A DNA stretch of 64,000 nt from Rhizobium sp. AC27/96 (GCF_001692325.1 NZ_LXKN01000001.1:62001-126000); one strand, 5' to 3'. Shown: positions 20,013-28,708, counted from the first letter of the stretch. The notes: generated by a model from the letters alone, not told the origin. Program-made: numbers and translations.

Positions 20013-21257
20013 ATGGATATCAGCAGCAATGTTTTGCGGCAATTGAAGAACCGCCGCGAGGGCTTCAGCCTCGAGCAGCCTTTCTATATCGATCAGGATT
20101 ACTTCAAGCTCGATATGGAAATGATCTACTATCGCGACTGGCTGTTCATCGGTCACGATTGCGAAGTGCCGCGTGCGGGCAACTACTTCACCGTCCAGAT
20201 CGGCGACTATCCCGTCGTCATCGTCCGTGGTCGCGATCAGGTCATCCGCGCCTTCCACAATAGCTGTCGCCATCGCGGCTCGCGGGTCTGCACGACCGAG
20301 CGCGGCTCGTCGGCAAAGCTCGTCTGCCCTTATCACCAGTGGACCTACGAGCTGGACGGCTCGCTGCTGTTCGCCCGCCAGATGGCCGAGGACTTCGACA
20401 AGACCCAGTATTCACTGAAGCCGGTCCATTGCGAAAGCGTCGGCGGCTACATCTTCATCTGCCTGGCAAAGAACGCCCCGGACTTCGCGCCCGTCCGCGC
20501 CACGATCGAGCCCTACATGGCGCCGCATCGCATGAGCGAAGCCAAGGTCGCCTTCCAGAGCACGATCATCGAAAAGGGCAACTGGAAGCTCGTCTGGGAA
20601 AACAACCGCGAGTGCTACCACTGCGCCGCCAACCATCCCGAACTCTGCCGCACTTTCTCGGAAGCGCCGACGGTCAGCGGCGTGCAGGGGGCAATGAGCG
20701 ATCCGGTGATCACCGCTCATTGGGAGCGTTGCGAAGCCGCCGGCCTGCCGAGCGAATTCAAGATCTCGCCTGATGGCCAGTTCCGCGCCGCCCGCATGCC
20801 GCTCATCGAAGGGGCCGAAAGCTACACCATGTCCGGCCAGAATGCGGTCAAGCGGCCGCTCTCGCCCGATGTGACGATCAATGGTATCGGCACGATGCTG
20901 CTGTTCCACTACCCGACGACATGGAACCACCTGCTTGGCGACCACGCGATTTCCTTCCGCGTCCTGCCGCTCAATGCCGAGGAGACCGCCGTCACCACCA
21001 AATGGCTGGTGCACAAGGATGCCGTCGAAGGCGTCGACTATGATCTCGAGGAGCTGACCCACGTCTGGACCGAGACCAACGACCAGGATCGCCGCATCGT
21101 CGAGGAAAATGCTTTCGGCATTCACTCGCCGGCCTATGAGCCCGGTCCCTATTCGGAACTCCACGAGGGCGGCGTCATGCAGTTCGTCGAATGGTATTCG
21201 AATTTCATGATCAACCGGCTGCAGGGCGATCAGGCCAAGCTGTCGGCGGTTGCCTGA
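20013..21257 (+). CDS. gbcA: Rieske-type oxygenase, glycine betaine monooxygenase-like alpha subunit
   Basis: A 414-residue non-haem iron oxygenase. The Rieske [2Fe-2S] ligands are C85, H87, C105 and H108 (CRHRGS..., CPYHQW). The catalytic iron site shows H203 and H208 in NRECYHCAANHPEL. Close similarity to GbcA runs through the length, including QPFYIDQDYF near the start and HKDAVEGVDYDLEE near the end. GbcA demethylates glycine betaine to dimethylglycine with O2, releasing formaldehyde; proline betaine is an alternative substrate in this group. ATG 20013 follows AAGGA. It is under a B12 riboswitch and paired with a reductase starting 2 bases after its stop. Confidence 0.85.
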   Translation: MDISSNVLRQLKNRREGFSLEQPFYIDQDYFKLDMEMIYYRDWLFIGHDCEVPRAGNYFTVQIGDYPVVIVRGRDQVIRAFHNSCRHRGSRVCTTERGSSAKLVCPYHQWTYELDGSLLFARQMAEDFDKTQYSLKPVHCESVGGYIFICLAKNAPDFAPVRATIEPYMAPHRMSEAKVAFQSTIIEKGNWKLVWENNRECYHCAANHPELCRTFSEAPTVSGVQGAMSDPVITAHWERCEAAGLPSEFKISPDGQFRAARMPLIEGAESYTMSGQNAVKRPLSPDVTINGIGTMLLFHYPTTWNHLLGDHAISFRVLPLNAEETAVTTKWLVHKDAVEGVDYDLEELTHVWTETNDQDRRIVEENAFGIHSPAYEPGPYSELHEGGVMQFVEWYSNFMINRLQGDQAKLSAVA

Positions 21258-21259
21258 GT

Positions 21260-22348
21260 ATGAACATGACCGTCTCCCTTAGCCATCGACACCTCGATCA
21301 GATGCAGCCCTGGAGCGACAGGCAGCATCTGCTCGAATGCCTCTCCGTCACGCCCGAAGCGCCCGATGTGATGACCTTCACATTCCGGTCCGACAAGGAC
21401 AACTGGTTCCGCTATCTGCCGGGCCAGTTCGTGACGCTTGAGCTGCCGACGGCGCCGGAGTCGGTCATGCGCACCTATACGCTGTCCTCGACGCCATCGC
21501 GGCCCTTCTCGGTCGCGGTGACGGTCAAGGCGCAGAGGGACAGCATCGGCACGCGCTGGATGTTCGAGAACCTCAAGCCCGGCATGCGCATCAAAGCTTT
21601 CGGTCCTCTCGGCGATTTCACGCATATCCGCCATCCCGGCGAGAAATATCTCTTCGTCTCCGCCGGCTCCGGTGTGACGCCGATGATGGCCATGACCCGT
21701 TACATGGCCGATACCGCGCCATTGTCCGACATTACTTTCGTCAACTGCTCGCGCAGCCCGGCCGACATCATCTTCCGTTCCGAGCTGGAATATCTCGCCC
21801 GCTTCATGCCGAACCTCAATCTTGGCCTGATCGTCGAGGGTTGCGGCCGCACCGATCTCTGGTCCGGGCTGAAGGGCCGCATCGACAAGGCCAAGATCGG
21901 CCTGCTGGCGCCTGATTTCATGGATCGTACGATCTTCTGTTGTGGCCCCGAAGTCTTCATGGATGCCGTCCGCTCCATGTTGGAAGCGCATGGCTTCGAC
22001 ATGAAGCGCTATCATCAGGAAAGCTTCCAGCCGGCAAATGCGGCAACGCCGCTGGCTGAAGTTACCGACGATGCCTCGACGGATGCCGCGACCACGATCC
22101 GCTTCACCATGGCCGGCAAGGACGTGGTTTGTGCGGCCGGGCAAACCGTGCTTCAGGCCGCGCGCGGCGCCGGCGTGCGCATCGGCGCTGCCTGCGAATC
22201 GGGTCTCTGCGGCACCTGTCGTGTCATGAAGCTTTCGGGCGAGGTCGAGATGAGCCACAATGGCGGCATCCTCGATGACGAGATTGAGGAAGGCTATATC
22301 CTGGCCTGCTGTTCGCGCCCGAAGACGGATGTTCAGGTCGAAGCCTAA
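21260..22348 (+). CDS. gbcB: Oxygenase reductase with FAD, NAD and [2Fe-2S] domains, GbcB-like
   Basis: A 362-residue electron-transfer partner of the preceding Rieske oxygenase. The N-terminal ferredoxin-reductase FAD domain contains RTYTLSSTPS; the NAD domain contains FVSAGSGVTPMMAMTRYMAD; a C-terminal plant-type ferredoxin carries the cluster ligands C312, C317, C320 and C350 (CESGLCGTC...LACCSRP). It is expected to pass electrons from NAD(P)H to the oxygenase. Translation starts 2 bases after gbcA, so it is coupled. The last 4 bases overlap the converging GH25-like gene. Confidence 0.87.
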   Translation: MNMTVSLSHRHLDQMQPWSDRQHLLECLSVTPEAPDVMTFTFRSDKDNWFRYLPGQFVTLELPTAPESVMRTYTLSSTPSRPFSVAVTVKAQRDSIGTRWMFENLKPGMRIKAFGPLGDFTHIRHPGEKYLFVSAGSGVTPMMAMTRYMADTAPLSDITFVNCSRSPADIIFRSELEYLARFMPNLNLGLIVEGCGRTDLWSGLKGRIDKAKIGLLAPDFMDRTIFCCGPEVFMDAVRSMLEAHGFDMKRYHQESFQPANAATPLAEVTDDASTDAATTIRFTMAGKDVVCAAGQTVLQAARGAGVRIGAACESGLCGTCRVMKLSGEVEMSHNGGILDDEIEEGYILACCSRPKTDVQVEA

Positions 22349-23349
22349 TAATCCTGATAGTTCAGCTCATTGATCTCCACCGGCTCTGGCCGGCTGGTGG
22401 AGGCCGTGACGACCGGATCGACCATCAGCGAGACAAGCGTCTGCAATGGCCCATTGCAGGTCGGTCCCTGGGCGATCGTCAGGTCGGGTGCAGGCAGTGG
22501 TTTGGCGGGCAGCAACTCGCCCTGCGGCCAGATCTTGGCGAGCTGTATGCTGGTCATCGGCACGACATTGACGTCGATGTCCGTCAGCGTGCCCGGAACG
22601 CGGTAGGGGCAGCTCTTGTCGGAACAATTGTCCGATGAGGCAAACTGCCAGATGGCGTAGTTATCCCAATTGCCGAGCGGGAAGGTGCCCTTCAGGTCCG
22701 GCTTGTAGCGCGCGTACCAGAGCGGCAGCCGCGACAGCAGCGGATAGATGTCGCGATGATCGGCGATATAGCGCGCCGTGTTGTGATTAATGTAGAGAAT
22801 GGGATATCGCCCGGTTCTGACCTTGATGTGAGCGACAAAGACCTGTGCATCGTCCAGCGACATGAAACGCGTGGGATCCATGCCGTCTATATCGAGCACC
22901 ATCAACTCGTCCGGCTGCGGATCGGCATAATCGAGAAAATGGTTGGCCTGATCGATGGGGTTGCCCGGTCGCCCCAGATGATAAGCGCCCCATAACAGGC
23001 CATTCATTTTCGCCAGCATGCGGCGGGTCTGATAGAGTTCGCGGCTGACGGCATATTTGCGCCACATCGTCTTGCAGTGGGCGAAGGTGTCACCGGCATG
23101 GTCGCCCGTGCAGCTGAAACTCTCGGGCAGGCCGTCGGAGGCCTTGGAGATGAAGGCGGCTATCCGCTTGTCCTGCAGGAACGCAGTCCAGTCTATCGTA
23201 TTCAGTTCATAGGCATCGACGATGAGGGCGTTTTGGGGGTCCGTCCAAGGCTGGCTTTCGCCGGCCGAAGGCTTCGTGGCCGGCCCCAACAAGGCCAGTA
23301 CGGTCAGGAAGCTGCAAATCAGGCTGTGGCTGTGCCGGAACCCTTTCAT
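22345..23349 (-). CDS. GH25-like (lysozyme family) exported protein
   Basis: A 334-residue exported protein with a signal peptide (FRHSHSLICSFLTVLALLG) and a glycoside hydrolase family 25 fold, the family of muramidases: DAYELNTIDWTAF, AAFISKASDG, GAYHLGRPGNPIDQANHFLDY, YPILYINH and WDNYAIWQFAS. In active GH25 enzymes the catalytic motif is D-x-E (VLDIE); here it reads VLDID, so the general acid appears replaced by Asp. It may be weakly active or a binding protein. M at 23349 is chosen for the signal peptide; the frame is open to 23406. The 3' end overlaps gbcB. Confidence 0.75.
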   Translation of the reverse strand: MKGFRHSHSLICSFLTVLALLGPATKPSAGESQPWTDPQNALIVDAYELNTIDWTAFLQDKRIAAFISKASDGLPESFSCTGDHAGDTFAHCKTMWRKYAVSRELYQTRRMLAKMNGLLWGAYHLGRPGNPIDQANHFLDYADPQPDELMVLDIDGMDPTRFMSLDDAQVFVAHIKVRTGRYPILYINHNTARYIADHRDIYPLLSRLPLWYARYKPDLKGTFPLGNWDNYAIWQFASSDNCSDKSCPYRVPGTLTDIDVNVVPMTSIQLAKIWPQGELLPAKPLPAPDLTIAQGPTCNGPLQTLVSLMVDPVVTASTSRPEPVEINELNYQDY

Positions 23350-23429
23350 GAAATAATAGTAAGGATTGCTGGTTAATCTTGGGTTAAGGATCGGTTCACT
23401 ATACATTCATCGTGGAGCCTTCGCATAAC

Positions 23430-23455
23430 TCCTTAAATTGGTAGGGATTTAAGGA
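23430..23455. promoter_or_regulatory. Perfect inverted repeat in a divergent promoter region
   Basis: TCCTTAAAT (23430-23438) and ATTTAAGGA (23447-23455) with an 8-base spacer lie between the GH25-like and BA14K genes. They could be a regulator site; the regulator is unknown. Confidence 0.45.
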
Positions 23456-23594
23456 ACAGAATAAGGTGTTGCCGCGTTTCTTGTTGTCTATTCGGACATG
23501 CGACGAGGCGGGCGTTTAATCCCGCGAAAGAAGCATGCCTGACATCAAACGCTACACGCTTGAGCACAAGACAAACCAGCGAATGGAGATAAGA

Positions 23595-24077
23595 ATGCTT
23601 GGTTTCCGTGCGAGAATTGCGACCATCGCTATTTCGGCCGCTGTCACCCTGACGAGCTTCACGCCGTCCTTTGCCATTCAGATGCCCGGCGCACCGCTCG
23701 CGGCTGCGAACGAGACCGCGCCCGCCAATGTCGAGCAAGTTCAATGGCGCCATTATCACGGCGGTTACGGCGGCTATCGTGGCGGTTACTACCGCCGCGG
23801 CTGGTACGGCGGCTATCGCGGTTATTCGGGCTATCGCCATGGCTATCGCTATCATGACGGCTATTGGTTCCCGCTGGCCGCCTTCGGTGCCGGCGCCCTC
23901 ATCGGCGGCGCGATTGCCAGCCAACCGCGCTACTATGCGGCACCGCCTCCGTCCGGCGGCATCAATCCGCGTCACGTCGAATGGTGCACGGATCGTTATC
24001 GGTCCTACAGGGCCTACGACAACACGTTCCAGCCCAATCAGGGCCCGCGCCGTCAGTGCTATTCGCCCTATTATTGA
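23595..24077 (+). CDS. BA14K family exported protein
   Basis: A 160-residue protein with an N-terminal signal ([18 protein letters not shown]...FA), a Gly/Tyr/Arg-rich repeat region at about 55-95 ([18 protein letters not shown]), a hydrophobic [13 protein letters not shown] segment, and a C-terminal BA14K motif ([16 protein letters not shown] then CYSPY). The family was named from a Brucella immunoreactive 14-kDa protein; members are thought to be envelope-associated and lectin-like, but no function follows from the sequence. ATG 23595 follows GGAGAT. A strong terminator follows. The very biased composition is a family trait. Confidence 0.85.
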   Translation: MLGFRARIATIAISAAVTLTSFTPSFAIQMPGAPLAAANETAPANVEQVQWRHYHGGYGGYRGGYYRRGWYGGYRGYSGYRHGYRYHDGYWFPLAAFGAGALIGGAIASQPRYYAAPPPSGGINPRHVEWCTDRYRSYRAYDNTFQPNQGPRRQCYSPYY

Positions 24078-24103
24078 GCGATACATCTGAAATCAACGAC
24101 ACA

Positions 24104-24130
24104 AGCCGCCCGTCTTCGGGCGGCTTTTTT
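24104..24130. terminator. Rho-independent terminator
   Basis: The 8-bp stem GCCGCCCG/CGGGCGGC with loop TCTT (24105-24124) is followed by six T residues and flanked by A on the left, so it can work for both the BA14K gene and the converging CorA-like gene. Confidence 0.9.
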
Positions 24131-24139
24131 CTGCCGAAC

Positions 24140-25141
24140 TCAGAGAATGTTGACGCGCTTGAGAAGCCACCATGCCAGCAGCATGGAGGCGACGATGAAG
24201 CCGACCGCATATCCTGTGCCGCTTGATCCGCCCGAAAGAGGCAGGCTCGATGTATTCATGCCGAAGAAGCCGGTCACCAGCGTCGGCGGCAGCAGGAACG
24301 CCGTCATGATCGACAGGATGTAGAGATGGCGGTTGATCTCGGAGGCAAGCTTCGAATCGATCTCTTCGTGCAGCAGCCTGGCGCGCTCCTGCAGCGCGTA
24401 GACATCGTGCTCGACTGCTTCGAGGCGCCCCGTCAGGCGTCCCGCGATATCCTCGAAACCAAGCGGCATTTCCTCGTCATCCGAAGCGGCGGCATGCCGC
24501 ATGAGGGAAAGGACGGTGCGCAGATGGCGATGCAGCCGCACGATCGTTCGTCGGATGGGCGGAAGCTGCGTGCGCTCGTCACGCGAGGTATTGCCGTGGA
24601 TGAAATCCTCGATACCGTTAAGTTCTTCGCTGATCTCGATAACGACGGAGATGAGGGTGCGCTGGAACTCGACAACCAGCGCTTCGAAAATATCGACCGG
24701 GCAGGTAAACCGCGCGGCGTTCTTTTCGATCAGCATGCGTCCCCGGTCCACGCTGCGAAGCGGCTGCAGCCGGCTGGTGATGAGCACGCGGTCGGTCACG
24801 GCAAAATGCAGCCAGCCGATGTCATGGGTGTTGTGAGCGAAATCGCGCTGGAAATCGACAAGGGTGCCGAAGAGCATCTGTTCGTCGACGGTGATCGTCG
24901 CGTGCGTTTCGTGCGTCGTCAGCGCTATGCGCGCCGCTTCGTTCAGCCCTGGCGCATCCTCCAGGAAGGCCGGAACGCGGGCGTCGACGAGATTGAGATG
25001 CAGCCAGAGGAAGCCGTCTCCGTTAAAGAGCGTGGCGCGATCCGCATCGTCGGGGAGCCGCTCCGCCTTGTCCGCGCCCGGACGAAGACGATAAGCCCAG
25101 ACAAAGCCGGGTATCGTGGTGGCTGACGTTATCGTGTTCAT
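24140..25141 (-). CDS. CorA/ZntB-family divalent metal transporter
   Basis: A 333-residue membrane protein of the 2-TM-GxN family. A long cytoplasmic, acidic, helical N-terminal domain is followed by two C-terminal transmembrane helices, the first ending in the signature FFGMN at about 290 and the second being VGFIVASMLLAWWLL. A short basic tail (KRVNIL) follows. Sequence features such as the early GFVWAYRL and the LPLSGGSSGTGYAV loop favour the ZntB (zinc) branch over CorA (magnesium), which remains an inference. It is a single gene ending at the shared terminator. Confidence 0.85.
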   Translation of the reverse strand: MNTITSATTIPGFVWAYRLRPGADKAERLPDDADRATLFNGDGFLWLHLNLVDARVPAFLEDAPGLNEAARIALTTHETHATITVDEQMLFGTLVDFQRDFAHNTHDIGWLHFAVTDRVLITSRLQPLRSVDRGRMLIEKNAARFTCPVDIFEALVVEFQRTLISVVIEISEELNGIEDFIHGNTSRDERTQLPPIRRTIVRLHRHLRTVLSLMRHAAASDDEEMPLGFEDIAGRLTGRLEAVEHDVYALQERARLLHEEIDSKLASEINRHLYILSIMTAFLLPPTLVTGFFGMNTSSLPLSGGSSGTGYAVGFIVASMLLAWWLLKRVNIL

Positions 25142-25334
25142 GGCCGCATCATTCGCTTTGTCAGAACAGTTGCCTTAGTCTTCGTTCATGACGATTGTTT
25201 ATGCAAGACTGCATGTCGGCGGAATAATCACACATGCCGGCGCCGATATTGACGGCTCATAGCGCGCCTGACGCGAACTGCCGTTCCGGTTCACGACTGA
25301 GTGGAAATCGCCCTGCGAAATGCCTCAGAGAAAA

Positions 25335-25350
25335 TTGACGTTTACGTAAA
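25335..25350. promoter_or_regulatory. Candidate MerR-type (LiuR-like) operator
   Basis: TTGACGTTTACGTAAA contains the perfect palindrome TTTACGTAAA (25341-25350) and lies about 80 bases before the acyl-CoA dehydrogenase start. It resembles sites I associate with MerR-family regulators of branched-chain and fatty-acid catabolism in Proteobacteria; this assignment is from memory. Confidence 0.45.
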
Positions 25351-25430
25351 AATAAACTAGCTCTATCCACATAGTACCGATGATCCGGGTGAGGCGGGTG
25401 ATCGGCAGCACCGACGCGGAGGAAATCACC

Positions 25431-27209
25431 ATGTACAAAGCGCCTGTCGAGGAAATCGCATTCACGCTGAAATACGTCGCCGGCATGGATCGGGCGATGG
25501 AGGAGGGCATTCTCGGCGATCTCAGCGCCGATGTCCTCGATGCCATTCTATCGGAGGCCGGGCGTTTTGCCGGCGATGAGATGGAGCCGCTTGCCGAAAA
25601 TGGTGACCGGCAGGGCGCGAAGCTGGTCGACGGCAAGGTGGTTCTTCCGGACGGTTGGGAAAAGCTCTATCGCGACTGGATTGCCGGCGGCTGGAACGGG
25701 CTGACCGCGCCCGAAGAGTTTGGCGGGCAGGGCCTGCCGCATATGCTCAACATCGCGACGCTGGAAATGTGGAATTCCGCTTCGATGGCCTTTGGTCTCG
25801 CCCCGACGCTGACGATGGGCGCGGTCGAGGCGCTGAACGCTCACGGCAGCGATGACCTCAAGAAGAAATATCTGGCAAAGCTCATCTCCGGCGAATGGTC
25901 TGGCACCATGAACCTGACCGAGCCGCATGCCGGTTCCGACGTCGGAGCCTTGCGCACGCGTGCGGAGCGTCGGGACGATGGCACCTATCGCCTCTTTGGC
26001 CAGAAAATCTTCATCACCTGGGGCGATCACGAGGCGGCCGAAAACATCATCCACCTGGTGCTGGCCCGTCTTCCGGACGCGCCGGCCGGCACGCGGGGTA
26101 TCTCGCTGTTCCTAGTGCCGAAATTCCTTGTGAACGATGATGGCTCGCTTGGCGCCCGTAACGATTATTTCGCCCATTCTCTGGAGCACAAGCTCGGCAT
26201 TCACGGCTCACCGACCTGCACGATGATCTGCGGCGACGGCAAGCACGGCACCGAAAAGGGCGCCATCGCCTGGCTGGTCGGCGAGGAGAACAAGGGCCTC
26301 GCCTGCATGTTCACCATGATGAACAATGCCCGTCTCGCCGTCGGCATTCAAGGCGTGGCGATCGCGGAAGCCGCGACCCAGAAGGCCATCGCCTATGCAC
26401 GGGAGCGCACGCAGGGCCGCGCGCCGGGAACGACGGCGGCAGGCATGAGCCCGATCATCGAACATCCCGATGTCGCGCGTACGCTTCTCACCATGAAGGC
26501 GCTGACGCAGGGATCTCGCGCTATCTGCTACGCATGCGCCGAGGCGATCGACATGTCGCATCGCGATGCGCAGAAGGCTAAATATTGGCAGGAGCGCGCG
26601 GCACTACTGACGCCGATCGCCAAATCCTTCTCCACCGATGCCGGCGTCGATGTCGCTTCGCTTGGTATCCAGGTCCATGGCGGCATGGGCTTCATCGAAG
26701 AGACGGGTGCGGCGCGGCTGCTACGCGACGCGCGCATCGCCCCGATCTACGAAGGCACCAACGGCATCCAGGCGATCGACCTCGTGACGCGCAAGCTGAT
26801 CATCGCCAATGGGGACCATGTGCGCGGCTTCATCGCTGAGCTGCGCGAGATCGCCGACGCCGTCGCCAAATCCAATCTCGATGGCTTCGGAGAGACCGCG
26901 CCGCGGCTGCAGGCAGCCATTGCCGACTTGGAAAAGACAAGTGAATGGCTCCTGGCGAAACAGGCGGAAGGTGCTGTCGCTGAAGCGCTGGCAGGCGCCA
27001 CCCCGTACCAGCGGCTCTTCGGGCTGGTGCTGACCAGCTCCTATCTGGCCAAGGGAGGCCTTGCCAATGCAGGGGATGGCGAGGGAGGCAAGCGCATCGC
27101 GCTCTGCCGCTTTGCTGCCGAAAACCTGCTGGCCGAAACCGCCGCTCTCTCTGATCGCGTGACTTCCGGTGCATCTAGTCTTGAAGCCGCCCGCGTCGCC
27201 CTTGCCTGA
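25431..27209 (+). CDS. Acyl-CoA dehydrogenase (large, DmdC/FadE-like)
   Basis: A 592-residue flavoenzyme introducing a trans-2 double bond into an acyl-CoA. It follows the long architecture: an N-terminal extension starting MYKAPVEEIAFTLKYV, the three acyl-CoA dehydrogenase domains (LTEPHAGSDVGALRTRA, QVHGGMGFIEETGAARL) with the catalytic glutamate in YEGTNGIQ near residue 440, and an extra C-terminal domain. DmdC (3-methylmercaptopropionyl-CoA) and medium/long-chain enzymes share this layout, so the substrate is open. ATG 25431 follows GGAGG. A crotonase gene starts 9 bases after its stop, forming a beta-oxidation operon. Confidence 0.88.
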   Translation: MYKAPVEEIAFTLKYVAGMDRAMEEGILGDLSADVLDAILSEAGRFAGDEMEPLAENGDRQGAKLVDGKVVLPDGWEKLYRDWIAGGWNGLTAPEEFGGQGLPHMLNIATLEMWNSASMAFGLAPTLTMGAVEALNAHGSDDLKKKYLAKLISGEWSGTMNLTEPHAGSDVGALRTRAERRDDGTYRLFGQKIFITWGDHEAAENIIHLVLARLPDAPAGTRGISLFLVPKFLVNDDGSLGARNDYFAHSLEHKLGIHGSPTCTMICGDGKHGTEKGAIAWLVGEENKGLACMFTMMNNARLAVGIQGVAIAEAATQKAIAYARERTQGRAPGTTAAGMSPIIEHPDVARTLLTMKALTQGSRAICYACAEAIDMSHRDAQKAKYWQERAALLTPIAKSFSTDAGVDVASLGIQVHGGMGFIEETGAARLLRDARIAPIYEGTNGIQAIDLVTRKLIIANGDHVRGFIAELREIADAVAKSNLDGFGETAPRLQAAIADLEKTSEWLLAKQAEGAVAEALAGATPYQRLFGLVLTSSYLAKGGLANAGDGEGGKRIALCRFAAENLLAETAALSDRVTSGASSLEAARVALA

Positions 27210-27218
27210 GGAAAATCC

Positions 27219-27971
27219 ATGACCGACCACATTCTGATCGAACGTTCCGAGACCGCGCCGCATGTCCAGATCATCCGGTTCAACCGGCCGGAAAAGAAGA
27301 ATGCGATCACCCGGGCCATGTATCAGACAATGACCGATGCGCTGAAGGCGGCAGACGAGACGCCGGATATCCGCGTCAGCGTCTTCCTCGGCACGGACGG
27401 CTGCTTCTCCGCCGGCAACGACATGGCCGATTTCCTCGCCTTCGCCATGGGTGGCAGCATGGGTCGCGAAGTGATCGATTTTCTCATTGCACTGGCGAGT
27501 GCCAGGAAGCCGATCGTCTCCGGCGTCGACGGCCTTGCCATCGGCATCGGCACGACGATCCATCTGCATTGCGATCTGACGGTTGCGTCCGACCGCAGCC
27601 TGTTCAAGACGCCCTTCGTCGATCTCGCCCTCGTGCCCGAAGCCGCCTCAAGCCTGATCGCGCCGCGCCTGATGGGTCACCAGCGCGCCTTCGCCCTGCT
27701 CGCCCTCGGCGAAGGCTTCTCCGCTACAGACGCGAAGGACGCCGGCCTGATCTGGAAGGTGACTGCACCCGAGGCTGTGGAAGCCGAGACCCTGGCACTT
27801 GCCGCCAGGCTCGCCGCCAAGCCGCCAGAGGCTCTGCGGATCGCCCGCGACCTCATGCGCGGCCCGCCGGACGCCATCCTTGGCCGCATCACGGAAGAGG
27901 CCGAGCATTTCGCCGCACGGCTTAAAAGCGCGGAAGCCCGCGTGGCCTTCGAGGCGTTCATGAAGCGGTGA
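27219..27971 (+). CDS. Enoyl-CoA hydratase/isomerase family protein
   Basis: A 250-residue crotonase-fold protein, in operon with the acyl-CoA dehydrogenase. RFNRPEKKNAITRAMY and FSAGNDMADF form the CoA-binding and oxyanion-hole regions. Of the two catalytic glutamates of true hydratases, only the second is evident (LVPEAASS); the first position, within GLAIGIGTTIHLHCD, is not Glu. That pattern is usual in delta3-delta2 enoyl-CoA isomerases, so an isomerase is at least as likely as a hydratase. Start ATG 27219 after GAGGA. Palindromic repeats follow its stop. Confidence 0.85.
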   Translation: MTDHILIERSETAPHVQIIRFNRPEKKNAITRAMYQTMTDALKAADETPDIRVSVFLGTDGCFSAGNDMADFLAFAMGGSMGREVIDFLIALASARKPIVSGVDGLAIGIGTTIHLHCDLTVASDRSLFKTPFVDLALVPEAASSLIAPRLMGHQRAFALLALGEGFSATDAKDAGLIWKVTAPEAVEAETLALAARLAAKPPEALRIARDLMRGPPDAILGRITEEAEHFAARLKSAEARVAFEAFMKR

Positions 27972-27983
27972 ATATCTCACCCG

Positions 27984-28028
27984 CCCTCGTGGTTCGAGAC
28001 GGCCTTGCAGGCCTCCTCACCATGAGGG
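27984..28028 (+). repeat. REP-like palindrome R1
   Basis: 45 bases starting CCCTCGTGGTTCGAGACGG and ending CTCACCATGAGGG. The ends pair (CCCTCGTGGT with ACCATGAGGG, one G-U) around an inner GGCC/GGCC stem. It lies 12 bases after the crotonase stop and has three relatives at 28217, 28664 and 28794. Confidence 0.88.
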
Positions 28029-28216
28029 CTGATCTCCTATGCCAGTCGGCCAGCAATGCTTTCTCTGCTTCTTGACCCTAGATCCACGTTGCTCATTTTG
28101 CGATTTGCCAAGCCTTCATCCTAGGTAGGTGGCCGGACGATCCTACCGAAGGGTTAGCGTGCGGAGGGATGGGGGTGCCAAAGGGGAGCCCGCCGGAGAG
28201 AATCTAGCTCACCCCA

Positions 28217-28261
28217 CCCTCATGGTGAGGAGGCCCACCGGGCCGTCTCGAACCACGAGGG
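28217..28261 (-). repeat. REP-like palindrome R2, inverted
   Basis: Same element as R1 in the opposite orientation (CCCTCATGGTGAGGAGGCC ... CGAACCACGAGGG), 188 bases after it. Together they form a head-to-head doublet downstream of the GIY-YIG gene. Confidence 0.88.
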
Positions 28262-28269
28262 TCGGCCGC

Positions 28270-28587
28270 TTAACTCCCATCACCTTCGCTCGATTTGCGT
28301 GGAGCAAATCCACGTCGCGACAGAGCGGGCAGCGCCTCATAGTCCAGCGCGATCAGTGCTTCTTTCTTGCGGCGCGACCAACCCTTGATCTGCTGTTCGC
28401 GGGCAATTGCATCTATGATGCTGTCATAGACTTCCTGAAACACCAACTCGATTGGCCGGCGCTTGGCCGTGTAGCCGTCATAGATGCCGGCATTATGTTC
28501 CCAGACGCGCGCTTCGATCCCTTGTTTGGTGAGACCAGTGTAATAGGAACCATCGCTACAACGCAGAATGTAAACTGTGACTTCCAT
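28270..28587 (-). CDS. Small GIY-YIG nuclease superfamily protein
   Basis: A 105-residue single-domain protein. The GIY-YIG core is seen as VYILRCSDGSYYTGLT at about 5-20, followed by helix residues RVWEHNAG, then GYTAKRRPIELVFQEVYDS and a conserved glutamate in AIAREQQIKGWSRRKKEALI. These are the elements of the short UPF0213/YhbQ-like group, which is expected to nick or cleave DNA using a metal-bound glutamate. The C-terminus (RRGFAPRKSS) is basic and variable. A head-to-head pair of palindromic repeats lies on each side, as if the gene and repeats formed one unit. The ribosome site is weak. Confidence 0.8.
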   Translation of the reverse strand: MEVTVYILRCSDGSYYTGLTKQGIEARVWEHNAGIYDGYTAKRRPIELVFQEVYDSIIDAIAREQQIKGWSRRKKEALIALDYEALPALSRRGFAPRKSSEGDGS

Positions 28588-28663
28588 GGCAGAATTCTCG
28601 CGCTAAGGGCGAATATTTTCTACCATTGAGTGTATGTGGCAATCAATTCCTTTCCCTCATCAG

Positions 28664-28708
28664 CCCTCGTGGTTCGAGACGGCCCTTTGGGCCTCCTCAC
28701 CATGAGGG
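28664..28708 (+). repeat. REP-like palindrome R3
   Basis: 45 bases nearly identical to R1 in the same orientation, with the same trailing CTGAT. It lies 76 bases upstream of the GIY-YIG start. Confidence 0.88.
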
